Shown: one piece after another, positions 8,354 through 17,358 of the stretch | Position numbering within the stretch: position 1 is the first letter of the stretch | How the letters are laid out: each line of letters starts with the position of its first letter | Virus record (IMG/VR): IMGVR_UViG_3300032677_000029 | Span: 1-64,000 of that record | From: a virus | Length of the DNA: 64,000 nt | Reading direction: 5' to 3' (one strand) | Made by a program: the position numbers and the translations under genes | Notes under the pieces: generated by a model | What the model saw: only the letters and a program-made list of their open reading frames with translations | What the model was told of the DNA's origin: nothing | The model's database searches: none

Positions 8354-8381
8354 ATATTACTACAAATATGCGGAAATGCAA
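8354..8381 (-). promoter_or_regulatory. weak minus-strand promoter candidate after the capsid terminator
   Basis: On the minus strand, TTGCAT (plus 8381-8376) and TAATAT (8359-8354) are 16 bp apart, just beyond the terminator following the capsid gene and upstream of the gene at 7775-8263. Each hexamer has four of six consensus bases. It would restart transcription downstream of the terminator. Low certainty. Confidence 0.3.
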
Positions 8382-8392
8382 GTAATTAAAAG

Positions 8393-8417
8393 AAAAAACC
8401 CCGCCTTTTGAGCGGGG
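8393..8417 (-). terminator. intrinsic terminator after the major capsid gene
   Basis: On the minus strand, CCCCGC (8417-8412), a 7-base loop and GCGGGG (8404-8399) are followed by six T (8398-8393). It lies 25 bp past the capsid stop. It probably terminates a large share of transcripts so that capsid mRNA is made in excess over downstream genes. Confidence 0.8.
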
Positions 8418-8441
8418 TCTAAAGTCGTGGACTTTAAGGTA

Positions 8442-9350
8442 TTAGGCTCCAGCGGAACCGTACATACCGAGGGGATCAGACCAACCGAAAGAATAACGCT
8501 CACGAGACTTGTAACGAACGTTACCTGTATCGAAATCGCCGTCCATAGACTGGCTGAGTGGGGTACGAACAAAGTGTTTCATACCATTTGGAACATCAGT
8601 TGTCAAGAACCATGCGTTTGTATCTGTCAAGAAATGGTTAATTGTGTAACCTTCTGAAACAGAACCGTTGTTCTTGAGTGCGTTGATGTCATTGTCGTTT
8701 GTACCAACACGGAGTTCTGTCTCGAGCAAACGAGTAGCAACGAACTGGAGTGAAGGTGGAACGATCAATTTCTTAGGTTTAGCAGCAATTAACAGACCAC
8801 GTTCATCAGTCCACAGGGAGATTTGAATTACAGCGGCTTCCAAAGAAGTCTCATTCAAGTCGGCTGGGGTTGAAGGAATGTTGCTGTTAGTACCACCAGA
8901 AACCAAAGGATGTGCAGCGGAGAACAATGCTACGCCGTCACCACCAGTGTAAGAAGAGCTAAAACCGTTGTTTAATACGGCAGCAGCTTTTACTTGCTTG
9001 GTGTATGCCATAGCACGAGCCAAAGCCTTGGTGTAACGAGCGGATAACGAGTCATACAAGTTATCTTCGATAGCTTCTTCAGTCAAGCTGAAGCCCAAAG
9101 CGATTGTTTCGTGGTTGTAGCGTGCAGTCCATGCTTCTTGTGCATTGTCATACGCGATGGCTGAGCCTTCGTTTTTGACTGGAGCAGCGCTGAAGCCTGA
9201 CAGTTTGGTTTCTTCTTCAAAAGAACGCTCAGAAGTCTCTGTTTCGTAGATTTCTTTATGTTCTTCACCGTAGCGAGCGTACTCGAGACCGAATAATGCA
9301 TTCAATCCTGGGAGCAACTCTTTCAGTAGTTGTGCGCGTGAAATAGCCAT
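8442..9350 (-). CDS. major capsid protein (Mu gpT-like)
   Basis: A 302-residue protein of the Mu gpT / HK97-fold capsid type. It begins MAISRAQLLKELLPGLNALF and contains EETKLSGFSAAPVKNEGSAI, IALGFSLTEEAIEDNLY, VALFSAAHPLVSG and LWTDERGLLIAAKPKKLIVP, all typical of gpT-like heads: an extended E-loop-type N-terminal half and an AAHPL segment. Expected role: forms the icosahedral shell. Neighbours are the decoration candidate (9361-9978) and scaffold (10448-11431). A strong terminator follows. No cleavage motif is seen. Confidence 0.85.
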   Translation of the reverse strand: MAISRAQLLKELLPGLNALFGLEYARYGEEHKEIYETETSERSFEEETKLSGFSAAPVKNEGSAIAYDNAQEAWTARYNHETIALGFSLTEEAIEDNLYDSLSARYTKALARAMAYTKQVKAAAVLNNGFSSSYTGGDGVALFSAAHPLVSGGTNSNIPSTPADLNETSLEAAVIQISLWTDERGLLIAAKPKKLIVPPSLQFVATRLLETELRVGTNDNDINALKNNGSVSEGYTINHFLTDTNAWFLTTDVPNGMKHFVRTPLSQSMDGDFDTGNVRYKSRERYSFGWSDPLGMYGSAGA

Positions 9351-9360
9351 TTATAGCTCC

Positions 9361-9978
9361 TTAAGCTGTGTAATCAACGCCGGTAAGGGCAGTTAACTGA
9401 GGATTGTTGATCTTAACGAGTACTTCTGGATAGAAGACCGTGCCGGTTGCATTTGCGTAAGCAGTGTCAGGAACAACAGCTACTACACGGAAAGGCAATG
9501 TTGTTGCATTACCAAGAGCATTGCCTGGCAATACTACAGAAGAGCCAGAATCGCCTGTGGTTGTTGAACCTGCGCCGTACGCTGTTGCTACGTTAGTACC
9601 AACGATTGTGATGTTAGCGCCTGTTACTACGCTTGTGTTGCCTGTAGTTGTTACAGCTACTTTAAATTCAGCAGTTGGATCTACTACAACATAAGCGATT
9701 GGGTTTGTTACACCAGAACCTGGGTAGTATTGTGCTTGAACAGTTTGACCTGAAGAATTCACATACTGACAACCAACAAAAGTACCAATAATAGTACCTG
9801 AAGTAGTTGCGCCAGACAGAGAGATTGTGCCACCTGCGACTAATTTGACTGTATCGCCGTTATAGATTGCAGTTCCTGTTGTAAGTGGATATTGAAGCGT
9901 CGCACCTGCATAAGGAATGCCGTCAAAACGGTTATAAGCTTTAAAGCCGTAGGGAGCTGAGATGGTTGGATAAGCCAT
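9361..9978 (-). CDS. head decoration-like protein
   Basis: A 205-residue beta-rich protein (MAYPTISAPYGFKAYNRFDG, YPLTTGTAIYNGDTVKLVAG, FRVVAVVPDT, YPEVLVKINNPQ). The N-terminal GFKAYNR...GI and the NGDxVKL...G element are typical of small proteins encoded just upstream of gpT-like capsid genes, thought to bind the capsid surface. Ten bases separate it from the capsid start, so the two are co-translated. Role inferred from position and pattern. Confidence 0.65.
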   Translation of the reverse strand: MAYPTISAPYGFKAYNRFDGIPYAGATLQYPLTTGTAIYNGDTVKLVAGGTISLSGATTSGTIIGTFVGCQYVNSSGQTVQAQYYPGSGVTNPIAYVVVDPTAEFKVAVTTTGNTSVVTGANITIVGTNVATAYGAGSTTTGDSGSSVVLPGNALGNATTLPFRVVAVVPDTAYANATGTVFYPEVLVKINNPQLTALTGVDYTA

Positions 9979-9999
9979 TATAAAACTCCTAAATTAAAA

Positions 10000-10455
10000 T
10001 TAATTACCTTTACCAAAGGAACTTGAAGATTTCCGCTCTTGGAAGATTGGCATCCGTGGGTCACTTTGGCGCATTAAATTATTGTCTACAGCATCCGTTT
10101 GAGCTTGTGTTTGCTTATCGTAATGGGCATTACGTTGTTCTACAAATTCAATAGGAGTCTTGCAAAGCAATAATCCGCCGATCTCAATGTTGTCTTTAAA
10201 ACGACTTTGAGGGTCGACTAACAGTTGGAATTTTGGTTGTTCTTCAATCCTTACTGGCTCCCAACCTTCTCGCAATTTAGCGGATAAGTTGCGTGGATCA
10301 GCTTGATTTAGGGTTGCGACACGAATCCAACGATAAGCAAAGCCAGCCTCTTTGTCAGGCTCGGGGAGTAACTCAGCAGGTGCCCACTGTTTAGGGCGCT
10401 CTTGGGTTTCACGGCTTTCCAGCTCACGTTTAAGTCTATTTTTTACTTCAGCCAT
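10000..10455 (-). CDS. conserved head-region protein
   Basis: A 151-residue protein starting MAEVKNRLKRELESRETQE. I chose the ATG at 10455 because it overlaps the scaffold stop by eight bases; nine in-frame codons upstream have no support. Core features are GFAYRWIRVATL, DPRNLSAKLREGWEPVR and GLLLCKTPIEFVEQRNAHY, a pattern known from capsid-region genes of environmental phages with no function assigned. The C-terminus is polar (SSSSFGKGN). Likely involved in head assembly. Confidence 0.6.
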   Translation of the reverse strand: MAEVKNRLKRELESRETQERPKQWAPAELLPEPDKEAGFAYRWIRVATLNQADPRNLSAKLREGWEPVRIEEQPKFQLLVDPQSRFKDNIEIGGLLLCKTPIEFVEQRNAHYDKQTQAQTDAVDNNLMRQSDPRMPIFQERKSSSSFGKGN

Positions 10456-11431
10456 TCTGGGCCTCCAGTTTTGTAAGTTCACGGGCGTACTGCTCAGGTG
10501 TTAATCCTAGTTTTTTAGCTAGGGCAACTTGCGTATTACTCAACCTAATTTTTTTAGGCGAAGTACTGCGCGATGCTGGCGCTACTACCGTACTTGCTCT
10601 AGGTTTCGAAGTTTTCTGTGGTTCTTCTGCCCTAACTTTTTCAGTCTCAGTGTCTTGATCGTCTTCAAAACTTTCTGGGAACCGACGACGCATTGTTTTA
10701 TCAATAGTGTCGTAATACTCATCCGAACCGATAGATACACCGTTTCGTTTTAACTTCTCGTGCAATCCTAGAGCTAATGAGGTCATTTCTTCGTCTTGAC
10801 CAAACCACTCATTTTTTTCTTGCCAGTCGACAGCTTTGTTGTCGGGCCTAGGAATAGATTGCTGTTGTGGCATTTGTACCACATTTTCATCATCTTCGGC
10901 AGGTTTTTTATAAATTGGGTTGTAATTGTCCAATTTATCGACCTTGATCTTAGCCATCGTGAGCTTTTCTTGCGCATCAACCAGCTTTTCAGAATCACCG
11001 GCGTCATAAGCGTCACGGTACTCTTTTTTAGCTGCTTCAAGCTCTTGAACTGCTGAGTGTTTAGCTACACCAACGTATTCCTGTTCTCCACTAGAAAGTT
11101 TGGTTTTAAGCTGTTTGTTCTCTTCAGCTAATTTTGAGGCAATCCGTACTGCTTCATGGCGCTCTCTATCTGCTGCTTCTTTTGCACGGCGTTCATCATG
11201 CCAAACCTTTTTCATCTTAATAAGCTTGTCTTTGGCTTCTACGCTGTACTGATCTAACTCATCAGCATCTAGTTTAAGCTTTTTAACTTCTTCTTCAGAT
11301 ACGGGTTGGCGGTTACGATCCTTTGGTGGGGTATCGTCTTCGATTTCTATTTCAAAATCGGGACCTGCTTCGACTTCTACCGATACTTTGGCTTCTTTCT
11401 CATCAGGAAATTCAAATACTTCTTGATCCAT
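10448..11431 (-). CDS. head scaffolding-like protein
   Basis: A 327-residue, highly charged protein with an acidic N-terminus (EVEAGPDFEIEIEDDTPPKD), a long coiled-coil region at about residues 50-180 (ERHEAVRIASKLAEENKQLK, KLVDAQEKLTMAKIKVDKLD) and a basic C-terminal domain (LSNTQVALAKKLGLTPEQYA). This composition and placement between portal and capsid genes are those of phage scaffolding proteins, which template procapsid assembly and leave before DNA packaging. No protease gene is recognised nearby. Confidence 0.7.
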   Translation of the reverse strand: MDQEVFEFPDEKEAKVSVEVEAGPDFEIEIEDDTPPKDRNRQPVSEEEVKKLKLDADELDQYSVEAKDKLIKMKKVWHDERRAKEAADRERHEAVRIASKLAEENKQLKTKLSSGEQEYVGVAKHSAVQELEAAKKEYRDAYDAGDSEKLVDAQEKLTMAKIKVDKLDNYNPIYKKPAEDDENVVQMPQQQSIPRPDNKAVDWQEKNEWFGQDEEMTSLALGLHEKLKRNGVSIGSDEYYDTIDKTMRRRFPESFEDDQDTETEKVRAEEPQKTSKPRASTVVAPASRSTSPKKIRLSNTQVALAKKLGLTPEQYARELTKLEAQNG

Positions 11432-11441
11432 GAACTACTCC

Positions 11442-11849
11442 TTAAACGAATTTACGTGAGATGCCGCGAGGGTCTTGAACTACAGCCTCTACGGAGTCAT
11501 CGTTGATAATTCTGAATTCACGACCATGAATTACTAGCCGTGTACCAGCGTTGGGACGGGTTAAAATGAAATCACCTTGCTTGCACCAAGGACCAGTAGG
11601 GAACCTACTAGCGTCTTTAAAACAATCAGGACCCATAGCAACCACAAAAAGCACGGTTGTTAATAGTTCGTCATGTCGCATGGTTTCGTCAGATTTGAGA
11701 ATGCCGCTGTCATAAGTTTCTTCCGCTTCCGGAATGGCACATAACATTCTGTATCCCGTTGGTTCTGGGAGTTGCTTTGCTTTGTCTTCTGCTGCTTTGT
11801 GCATGATTGCACTTAAATCTACTGCTTGTGATAAATCTAGGTTATTCAT
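11442..11849 (-). CDS. GroES-like co-chaperonin
   Basis: A 135-residue protein. Residues 32-130 have the Cpn10 layout: GYRMLCAIPEAEETYDSGIL, then a mobile-loop-like segment, VLFVVAMGPDCFKD, GDFILTRPNAGTRLVIHGRE and a final FRIINDDSVEAVV strand. Phage co-chaperonins such as T4 gp31 replace host GroES on GroEL to fold the capsid protein. Its position two genes before the capsid gene fits that role. Identification is by fold pattern; the degree of similarity to host GroES cannot be judged here. Confidence 0.65.
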   Translation of the reverse strand: MNNLDLSQAVDLSAIMHKAAEDKAKQLPEPTGYRMLCAIPEAEETYDSGILKSDETMRHDELLTTVLFVVAMGPDCFKDASRFPTGPWCKQGDFILTRPNAGTRLVIHGREFRIINDDSVEAVVQDPRGISRKFV

Positions 11850-12039
11850 CGTCAGAATGTTCCAAGTTTTTACGTAGGTCTAATATATTGAGACGTGCGG
11901 TTAGCAGACCCTGTATCTCACCACACTTCTTTTGGTAGTCGGCAAAATCAATTGCATTACCTTTACCTAGGGATTCCTGTAGAATCTCCACCTTTTCATC
12001 TATTTGGCGTAATAGATGGTTCAGTCCTTTTTCAAGCAT
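11842..12039 (-). CDS. small helical protein between portal and GroES-like genes
   Basis: A 65-residue helical, amphipathic protein (MLEKGLNHLLRQIDEKVEIL, YQKKCGEIQGLLTARLNILD). It shares one base with the portal stop and overlaps the GroES-like gene by eight bases. Helical proteins of this size are common just after portal genes. Function unknown; possibly a small coiled-coil assembly factor. Confidence 0.55.
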   Translation of the reverse strand: MLEKGLNHLLRQIDEKVEILQESLGKGNAIDFADYQKKCGEIQGLLTARLNILDLRKNLEHSDDE

Positions 12040-14528
12040 TATTCACCTTTCTTTTGGTTTCCTTGCTTATTTTGTTGGTCCATTTGCGCTTTAGTTTTTG
12101 CCACGTCCACGCCAATTTTCATACCTTCTACCTTTTGTTTGGCATCAAGTACTGCTTTATCGTTTTGTGTTTTAGCACCAATCTGCATACCCGCAATTTC
12201 TTTTTGGGCAGCAATACGCATTTTCTCAACTTCAATTTGGTCAGACTTACCGGCAGCATCAGCCATAAGTTTTTTCTGTTTAATTTGTAACTCTTGTTGT
12301 TTAAGTTGTAGCTCTTGTTGTTGCATTTGAACAATCGGATCTTGTGCAGCTTGTTGTGCTGCCTGAGCAGCTTGAGCCGTTTTGTTTTGTCCAAGTAACT
12401 TAACAGAAGCATCCGCAGCTAAACGAGAAATTTGTAGTTCAGCTTCTGGAGGTAAGGCGTAGTCTTCGTCCGCATTGTCGTTGTACGGAATAGGTACACC
12501 AATTGTTTCTTCCATCTGTTTACGATACTCATAACCTAAGTGCTCGTTAATATGTGCCATAAGTGCGGCTTGCATAATCGGAGCTTGCGGATTACCTTGT
12601 AGTAAAGACTGGATCTTAGGATCATGCATAACAGCCATGTGACACTTGATATGCGCCTCGTGGTCCTGTGCAATAAATGCCTTAAGGGGTTTGCCCTTCA
12701 GAACACTCATATTCTCTGTAATTGGATCCTGCGGCTTTTGATCCCCATCCATTGGCACAAGCTTAGACGCGTTTTTGATTCCGAGGACGTCAAGCATTTG
12801 TCTATGAAGTAACGGTAAGTTATAGAGTTGCGGCGCTTGCGCAGCCAACTGCAAGACAGCTTGGTATTGCACGATCTTTTGCGCCATCGTAGCTGCATTA
12901 GGATCCGAGACCGGTATGACTTCGCAGTTGTCGTAGTCAGACTTTTTAGCTTTTGGTGACCCTTCAACAGGTTCATACGAATACTCATCTGGTGTGTACT
13001 CCGCAATAATTCTTTTTAAAAGTTTGAACTCTTGTTTCATTGAGTAGTGAATACGTGCTTGAATAGCCGACATCACTTTTAACGTACGCTCTAAAATTGC
13101 CAAGGTTGTACCGACAGGGGCATTAGCGCTCATATCAGAAATTTGCATATCACTAGCAGAAGCAAATGATTTACCTTCAGCAATAATCTTATCTAGCAGA
13201 CCCGCAAGAACCAATGAAGGTTCTTTATACGGAAGGGTCATTATGTTATCTTTCATAACTCCGCTTGGTACATCTACATCACGGAATTCGCCGGGAGCTA
13301 TCGGTGTATCATCTCCTTTGACACGCAATCCACGGGCCTTAAAGCCACCTGGCAAGTTGCTAAGTGATCCAGCGTCAACAAGCTGACGGAGGATGGAAGT
13401 GCCCGATTTAGCAAATGCACCGATGAGATGAATAAGACCAAAGCAATAGAACCCAAAACCGGGTATATAGCCATAGTGAACAAAGTGCTGACGCTTCTGA
13501 TGAGTTTCATCTTCTGGGTCCCAATTTCGTCTAATTGCAAGAACGGTCATACTACCTTTTTCGATAGTCACTACGTACGGCAATGCTATGCCTGTAGGTT
13601 CCCCGTCCTCATCCATATGCCCGTAACCGGGTAAATCCAAGTTAACGTGCATCTCAAGAACCTTGAAGCGATCATCGCTAGTGGCTCTAAATCCGAGTTT
13701 CTCGGCAATCTTTTTCTCAACTTCATCTAATACATTATCAGGCGTACCTAAATCTACATCACAGTAAAAACCTGATACTTGTAGACGACGTAATTCATTT
13801 TCTGTTTTACGCATTACGTGGGTGATACGTTCTGCAGACTCTAAGCTAGATGCCCCGTAAGGGACAACAATATCTTCAGCCGGAACAAACATCGACACCT
13901 GACGATCTAACGCAGGGTCAATATAAACCTTCTTAAACGCATTACCAGCTAGGCCCAAGCCCCAGAGCATACGCTCATGTTCAGGACGGTATTCTTGCAT
14001 ACGGTCTGTTAGTTGGTAGTTCATGTCATCTTGAACACGCTCAGCAGATTCTTTTTTCTCTGGAGTTTCTTTACCAATAATTTGTGTCTTAACAGGACCT
14101 GCCGCAGGAAAGGTTGCCATCATTGTTTCAGATTGAAATTTAACTAGGGCCTCACTTAAGATAGGGTGATATACACCGCAAGCACCAGGCCAAGGCTCAA
14201 TACGTTCTTCAATTTTCATACCTAGAAGCTCTAAACCATCTACATATGTTTGAATCCAATCTTTACGAGAAGCAACGTCAGACTCATAGTCACCAATTAA
14301 ATCCCCAACTACTTGCGCTAAGTCGCCTTGGTTCATGTACTCAGCTAAGTTTGCATCAAAGTCCTCATCAGAAGGTTCTTTGTCTTCTGCTTCAAGGTTA
14401 ATCTCTACCCCATCTACACCGATCTTAACGGCTTCTGGATCTTCGATCTCAATCTCAATATCCGGCTCTTGTGCTGCTAGAGCTTCTAAACCCTGTGGGG
14501 CTGCATACAAACCTTTTTCAATTGCCAT
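12039..14528 (-). CDS. portal protein (large, P22-like)
   Basis: An 829-residue protein. After an acidic start it has SRKDWIQTYVDGLELLGMKI and EPWPGACGVYHPILSEALVK, followed by MNYQLTDRMQEYRPEHERML, GNAFKKVYIDPALDRQVSMF and VPYGASSLESAERITHVM. This is the signature order of the large portals of P22-like and related podoviruses. The last 130 residues are Gln/Lys/Ala-rich coiled coil, like the P22 barrel. The portal forms the dodecameric DNA channel and docks terminase. Genes on each side (terminase upstream; scaffold and capsid downstream) agree. Confidence 0.85.
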   Translation of the reverse strand: MAIEKGLYAAPQGLEALAAQEPDIEIEIEDPEAVKIGVDGVEINLEAEDKEPSDEDFDANLAEYMNQGDLAQVVGDLIGDYESDVASRKDWIQTYVDGLELLGMKIEERIEPWPGACGVYHPILSEALVKFQSETMMATFPAAGPVKTQIIGKETPEKKESAERVQDDMNYQLTDRMQEYRPEHERMLWGLGLAGNAFKKVYIDPALDRQVSMFVPAEDIVVPYGASSLESAERITHVMRKTENELRRLQVSGFYCDVDLGTPDNVLDEVEKKIAEKLGFRATSDDRFKVLEMHVNLDLPGYGHMDEDGEPTGIALPYVVTIEKGSMTVLAIRRNWDPEDETHQKRQHFVHYGYIPGFGFYCFGLIHLIGAFAKSGTSILRQLVDAGSLSNLPGGFKARGLRVKGDDTPIAPGEFRDVDVPSGVMKDNIMTLPYKEPSLVLAGLLDKIIAEGKSFASASDMQISDMSANAPVGTTLAILERTLKVMSAIQARIHYSMKQEFKLLKRIIAEYTPDEYSYEPVEGSPKAKKSDYDNCEVIPVSDPNAATMAQKIVQYQAVLQLAAQAPQLYNLPLLHRQMLDVLGIKNASKLVPMDGDQKPQDPITENMSVLKGKPLKAFIAQDHEAHIKCHMAVMHDPKIQSLLQGNPQAPIMQAALMAHINEHLGYEYRKQMEETIGVPIPYNDNADEDYALPPEAELQISRLAADASVKLLGQNKTAQAAQAAQQAAQDPIVQMQQQELQLKQQELQIKQKKLMADAAGKSDQIEVEKMRIAAQKEIAGMQIGAKTQNDKAVLDAKQKVEGMKIGVDVAKTKAQMDQQNKQGNQKKGE

Positions 14529-14530
14529 AA

Positions 14531-14794
14531 TTATTTCCTAAGTGTTGCTCTATTTGTTTTGGGGTCGTACTTTAATTCATCTGCCTTCTTGCCAGTACGT
14601 TTTGTAGCTCGATCTAATGCGCGTTGCTCAGCCGTCATTGAGTCGCGTCTTTTTCCTTCTGCCGTCAAGGTTTTACCATCTGGTGCTAACTGTCCACGCT
14701 TTTGCAGGATACCAATAGCTAGTTCTTCAGATCCGACTTGCGCCGCTAATCTTTTTACTAATTGGTTTTTTCCCATAAATTTCTGTGTGGTCAT
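14531..14794 (-). CDS. conserved basic protein between terminase and portal
   Basis: An 87-residue basic protein (NQLVKRLAAQVGSEELAIGI, LQKRGQLAPDGKTLTAEGKR, ending DPKTNRATLRK). Its ATG overlaps the terminase stop in an ATGA arrangement, which favours this start over a second ATG at 14776. Proteins of this type occur between terminase and portal genes in other aquatic phages; function unknown. A helical N-terminal half and a basic tail suggest a DNA-associated or packaging accessory role. Confidence 0.6.
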   Translation of the reverse strand: MTTQKFMGKNQLVKRLAAQVGSEELAIGILQKRGQLAPDGKTLTAEGKRRDSMTAEQRALDRATKRTGKKADELKYDPKTNRATLRK

Positions 14795-16317
14795 ACGTTG
14801 TAATACCCTCTGTTACGTCTACTCTTAAACTCTAATACTTCATCTTCTTCATCAGAAGCCAACCGAATAAAGCCACCTTTACGGTAGCGCAGTAAAGCTT
14901 GAGACATACTATCTACCAAGTCGTCATGCTCTCCAGAGGGGAAACTTGCCACCTCTTCTACCAATTCTTCTGCCCAATGCGTATTTGGTACCCATACATG
15001 ACCAGACGCAAAAATATCCGCAACGGCATTTAATCTCGCGATTTTATCATTACCTCTGCTAGGAGTATACTCTTGGACCGGAATTCCCATAGCTCTTAGC
15101 TCAAAAACTAGTGGAGCACCCGAAGCTTTAGCTTCTACAATGAGCGCATCAGGCTCCCATTCCTTGTATTCGTGATATGCCCGTTGTTTTAGTTCTGGAA
15201 ACTCCATGCGTTGCTTAAAGCAGTTTAGAAGAATGATATTAGCTTGATCTCTTCCAGTTGAATCTGGTCTATAAAACACACCCCAAGTAGTACACGCACT
15301 ATAGTCGCTGCGTTCTGTCTTTAAAAACGCTGTATCCCAAGACTGAATAAGAAACTCACAGTAAGGAGGGTCTTCTTGCTCCCAAACCTTCCACCATTCA
15401 CGTTTTATGATGGCATTTACGTCTGAGGTTGGCTGCTGCATGTACTGAGCCATCCATTTTCCATTAGGAAGTTCAGCATGTAGGGCTTCTAACTCTAGTT
15501 TTGACCAAAATTCAGGCCAAAGTGGCTTTCCAGAGGGCAAAATAGCAGGAAATTCAATAACTTCCCAGTCTTCTCCGCTTCTTTGGGCTGCAGATTTCAA
15601 TACTTGACCCGTTAAATCCCGTTTTGACCACCGAGTCATAACAATTACGATAGCACCACCCGGTTGTAAACGCTGACGAGGGCCTGATGTGTACCATTCG
15701 TGGGTTTTATCGTAGACTTCTGGGTTTGTTTCGGCTATAGTAGCCTCTTGCTCAGAATGGGGATCATCAATGATGAGAAGATCAGCGCCTTTACCAGTAA
15801 CAGCACCACCCACACCAATAGCAAAGTAATCACCACCCTTATTAGTAGCCCAACGACCTGCCGCTTTCGAGTCGGATTGTAGAGCCACGTCAGGAAATAT
15901 ATCTTTATAGACATCAGAGTCCACCAAATTTCGAACTTTACGTCCAAATCCCACCGCAAGTTCAGCAGTGTGAGAGGTTTGAATAACTTTTTTACCAGGA
16001 AATTTGCCCAAGAACCAGGCCGGAAGTAAGTAAGAAGCAAATTCGGACTTAGTATGACGAGGAGGCATATTAATAATAAGCCGTTTACATTCTCCACGGG
16101 CTACCCTTTCAAACGCTTGTGCCATCTTGACGTGATGACGACCATGAATAAAATTAGGCCATACGTAATTAACGTAGGTCATGAAACTATCTTTGGCTTC
16201 TTCTTGTGCTGTGATGTCACTGCGCTCTTCCAATAGCTTACCGATCTTGGCTCGCACTTCTGGGGGCAGCTTATCTTTATTTGCTTGCAGGAGTTTTAGT
16301 TTCTCAGGGTTTATCAA
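14791..16317 (-). CDS. terL: terminase large subunit
   Basis: A 508-residue packaging motor. ATPase: Walker A-like PPRHTKSE at residues 85-92, in which T replaces the usual G of PPRHGKSE; Walker B LLIIDDP at 180-186; and a motif III-like IVMTRWS near 225. Nuclease: SWDTA (D328), VEAKASG (E395) and HDDLVDS (about 464-470) give the acidic residues of the RNaseH-like domain. It cleaves concatemers and pumps DNA through the portal. It overlaps the candidate small subunit by 14 bases. The Walker A substitution is visible and does not obviously disable the motif. Confidence 0.9.
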   Translation of the reverse strand: MINPEKLKLLQANKDKLPPEVRAKIGKLLEERSDITAQEEAKDSFMTYVNYVWPNFIHGRHHVKMAQAFERVARGECKRLIINMPPRHTKSEFASYLLPAWFLGKFPGKKVIQTSHTAELAVGFGRKVRNLVDSDVYKDIFPDVALQSDSKAAGRWATNKGGDYFAIGVGGAVTGKGADLLIIDDPHSEQEATIAETNPEVYDKTHEWYTSGPRQRLQPGGAIVIVMTRWSKRDLTGQVLKSAAQRSGEDWEVIEFPAILPSGKPLWPEFWSKLELEALHAELPNGKWMAQYMQQPTSDVNAIIKREWWKVWEQEDPPYCEFLIQSWDTAFLKTERSDYSACTTWGVFYRPDSTGRDQANIILLNCFKQRMEFPELKQRAYHEYKEWEPDALIVEAKASGAPLVFELRAMGIPVQEYTPSRGNDKIARLNAVADIFASGHVWVPNTHWAEELVEEVASFPSGEHDDLVDSMSQALLRYRKGGFIRLASDEEDEVLEFKSRRNRGYYNV

Positions 16318-16972
16318 AATCTTCTACCACTTCGTTTTCATCTAACCGCACTAGGTCTTCTGGTCTTACTTTAAGTAGTTCTTCTTCAGGTTTTGGAATC
16401 CCCAGCTCTTCGTCGCTCATTTCCAACAATGACCGCTCTTTTATAACTTCATCTAGCTCGTTATCTACTTCGGCTGGAACTACATCACCAAGATACTTCT
16501 CAAGGATTTGGCTTAGCTCTGCGTCTACGTCTTCGACGTTTCTGTGTTTAACATCGACCTCTATGCGTTCTATAAACAGCCCGACTGATCCAACTTTACC
16601 TAGCAGCTCAAGGGCTTTTAGCCTGATTCTAGCGTCTTCATCTATTGTTTCTAAAAGAAGTTTGTTGGTGACATAGGAGCGGAGGCGACTAGAGACGTTT
16701 AACAAGTCCCTATCATATTCGGAGAGTATCGCTTCTAAATGTACTAGCGCTCCCGCATTCTTTTCCGTGACTTTAAGTGGTGCGTTACCCGCAGCTGCAC
16801 CTCGGGCTTTGACCCTGTCGTCTTCGGTTATTTCTACCTCACCGCCAAGGGCGATGATTTCTTTAATTGTCTCTACTGCAGCTTTGGCTCTGTCTCTAAA
16901 TAGTTCGATTTCTTCCGGTGTCGTGTCGAAAGGAAAAGGTATTCCAGATTCTGGCTCAATCACTATAGGCAT
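16304..16972 (-). CDS. terminase small subunit candidate
   Basis: A 222-residue acidic protein directly upstream of, and overlapping, the large terminase gene. Residues 20-120 are helical (FRDRAKAAVETIKEIIAL, LVHLEAILSEYDRDLLNVSS). The C-terminal third is very acidic (EVIKERSLLEMSDEELG, PEEELLKVRPEDL). Position and helical/acidic layout fit a small terminase, which recognises viral DNA and recruits TerL. No clear helix-turn-helix could be assigned, so the name rests mainly on context. Confidence 0.5.
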   Translation of the reverse strand: MPIVIEPESGIPFPFDTTPEEIELFRDRAKAAVETIKEIIALGGEVEITEDDRVKARGAAAGNAPLKVTEKNAGALVHLEAILSEYDRDLLNVSSRLRSYVTNKLLLETIDEDARIRLKALELLGKVGSVGLFIERIEVDVKHRNVEDVDAELSQILEKYLGDVVPAEVDNELDEVIKERSLLEMSDEELGIPKPEEELLKVRPEDLVRLDENEVVEDFDKP

Positions 16973-16992
16973 TCGTTAGCCCCGTATAGTTT

Positions 16993-17358
16993 TCATTGGT
17001 TGGAGTGTAACACGGTTTTTATTTTTTCTTCGTGATGATGTATTCGGTGGCAATTAGCGCAGAGAACTATGCACTTCTTTATTTCCTCGTAGGCTTTTTT
17101 AAACTGCTTATTGCCTAGAAGTTTATGTATGTTGTATTCTTTTTCTTCTGGGTTTTCATGGTGGAAGTCAAGGGCAGCTGTATGAGAAAATCCGCATTTG
17201 GTGCAGCTGAGAGTTGCTTTGAACTCGTCCCATTTTTGTTTATGCTTTGCTTTATTTGCCGTGTTTAGTATTAGCGTTTTTTCTTTATTTGCTAGGTAGT
17301 ACTTACGGCTGTACTCTTGATGTTTCTTTTTTCTTATGCTCTCGTCTTTGTATGGCAT
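16993..17358 (-). CDS. HNH endonuclease
   Basis: A 121-residue protein starting MPYKDESIRKKKHQEYSRKY. The ATG at 17358 is preferred over an upstream in-frame start that only reads the neighbouring gene. It has CTKCGF near residue 60, then ALDFHHENPEEKEYNI, then CIVLCANCHRIHHHEE: the CxxC...DFHH...CxxCH architecture of zinc-stabilised HNH nucleases. It could be a packaging-associated nicking enzyme (HNH genes often flank terminases) or a free-standing homing endonuclease. It overlaps the end of the acetyltransferase-like gene by 56 bases. Confidence 0.75.
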   Translation of the reverse strand: MPYKDESIRKKKHQEYSRKYYLANKEKTLILNTANKAKHKQKWDEFKATLSCTKCGFSHTAALDFHHENPEEKEYNIHKLLGNKQFKKAYEEIKKCIVLCANCHRIHHHEEKIKTVLHSNQ

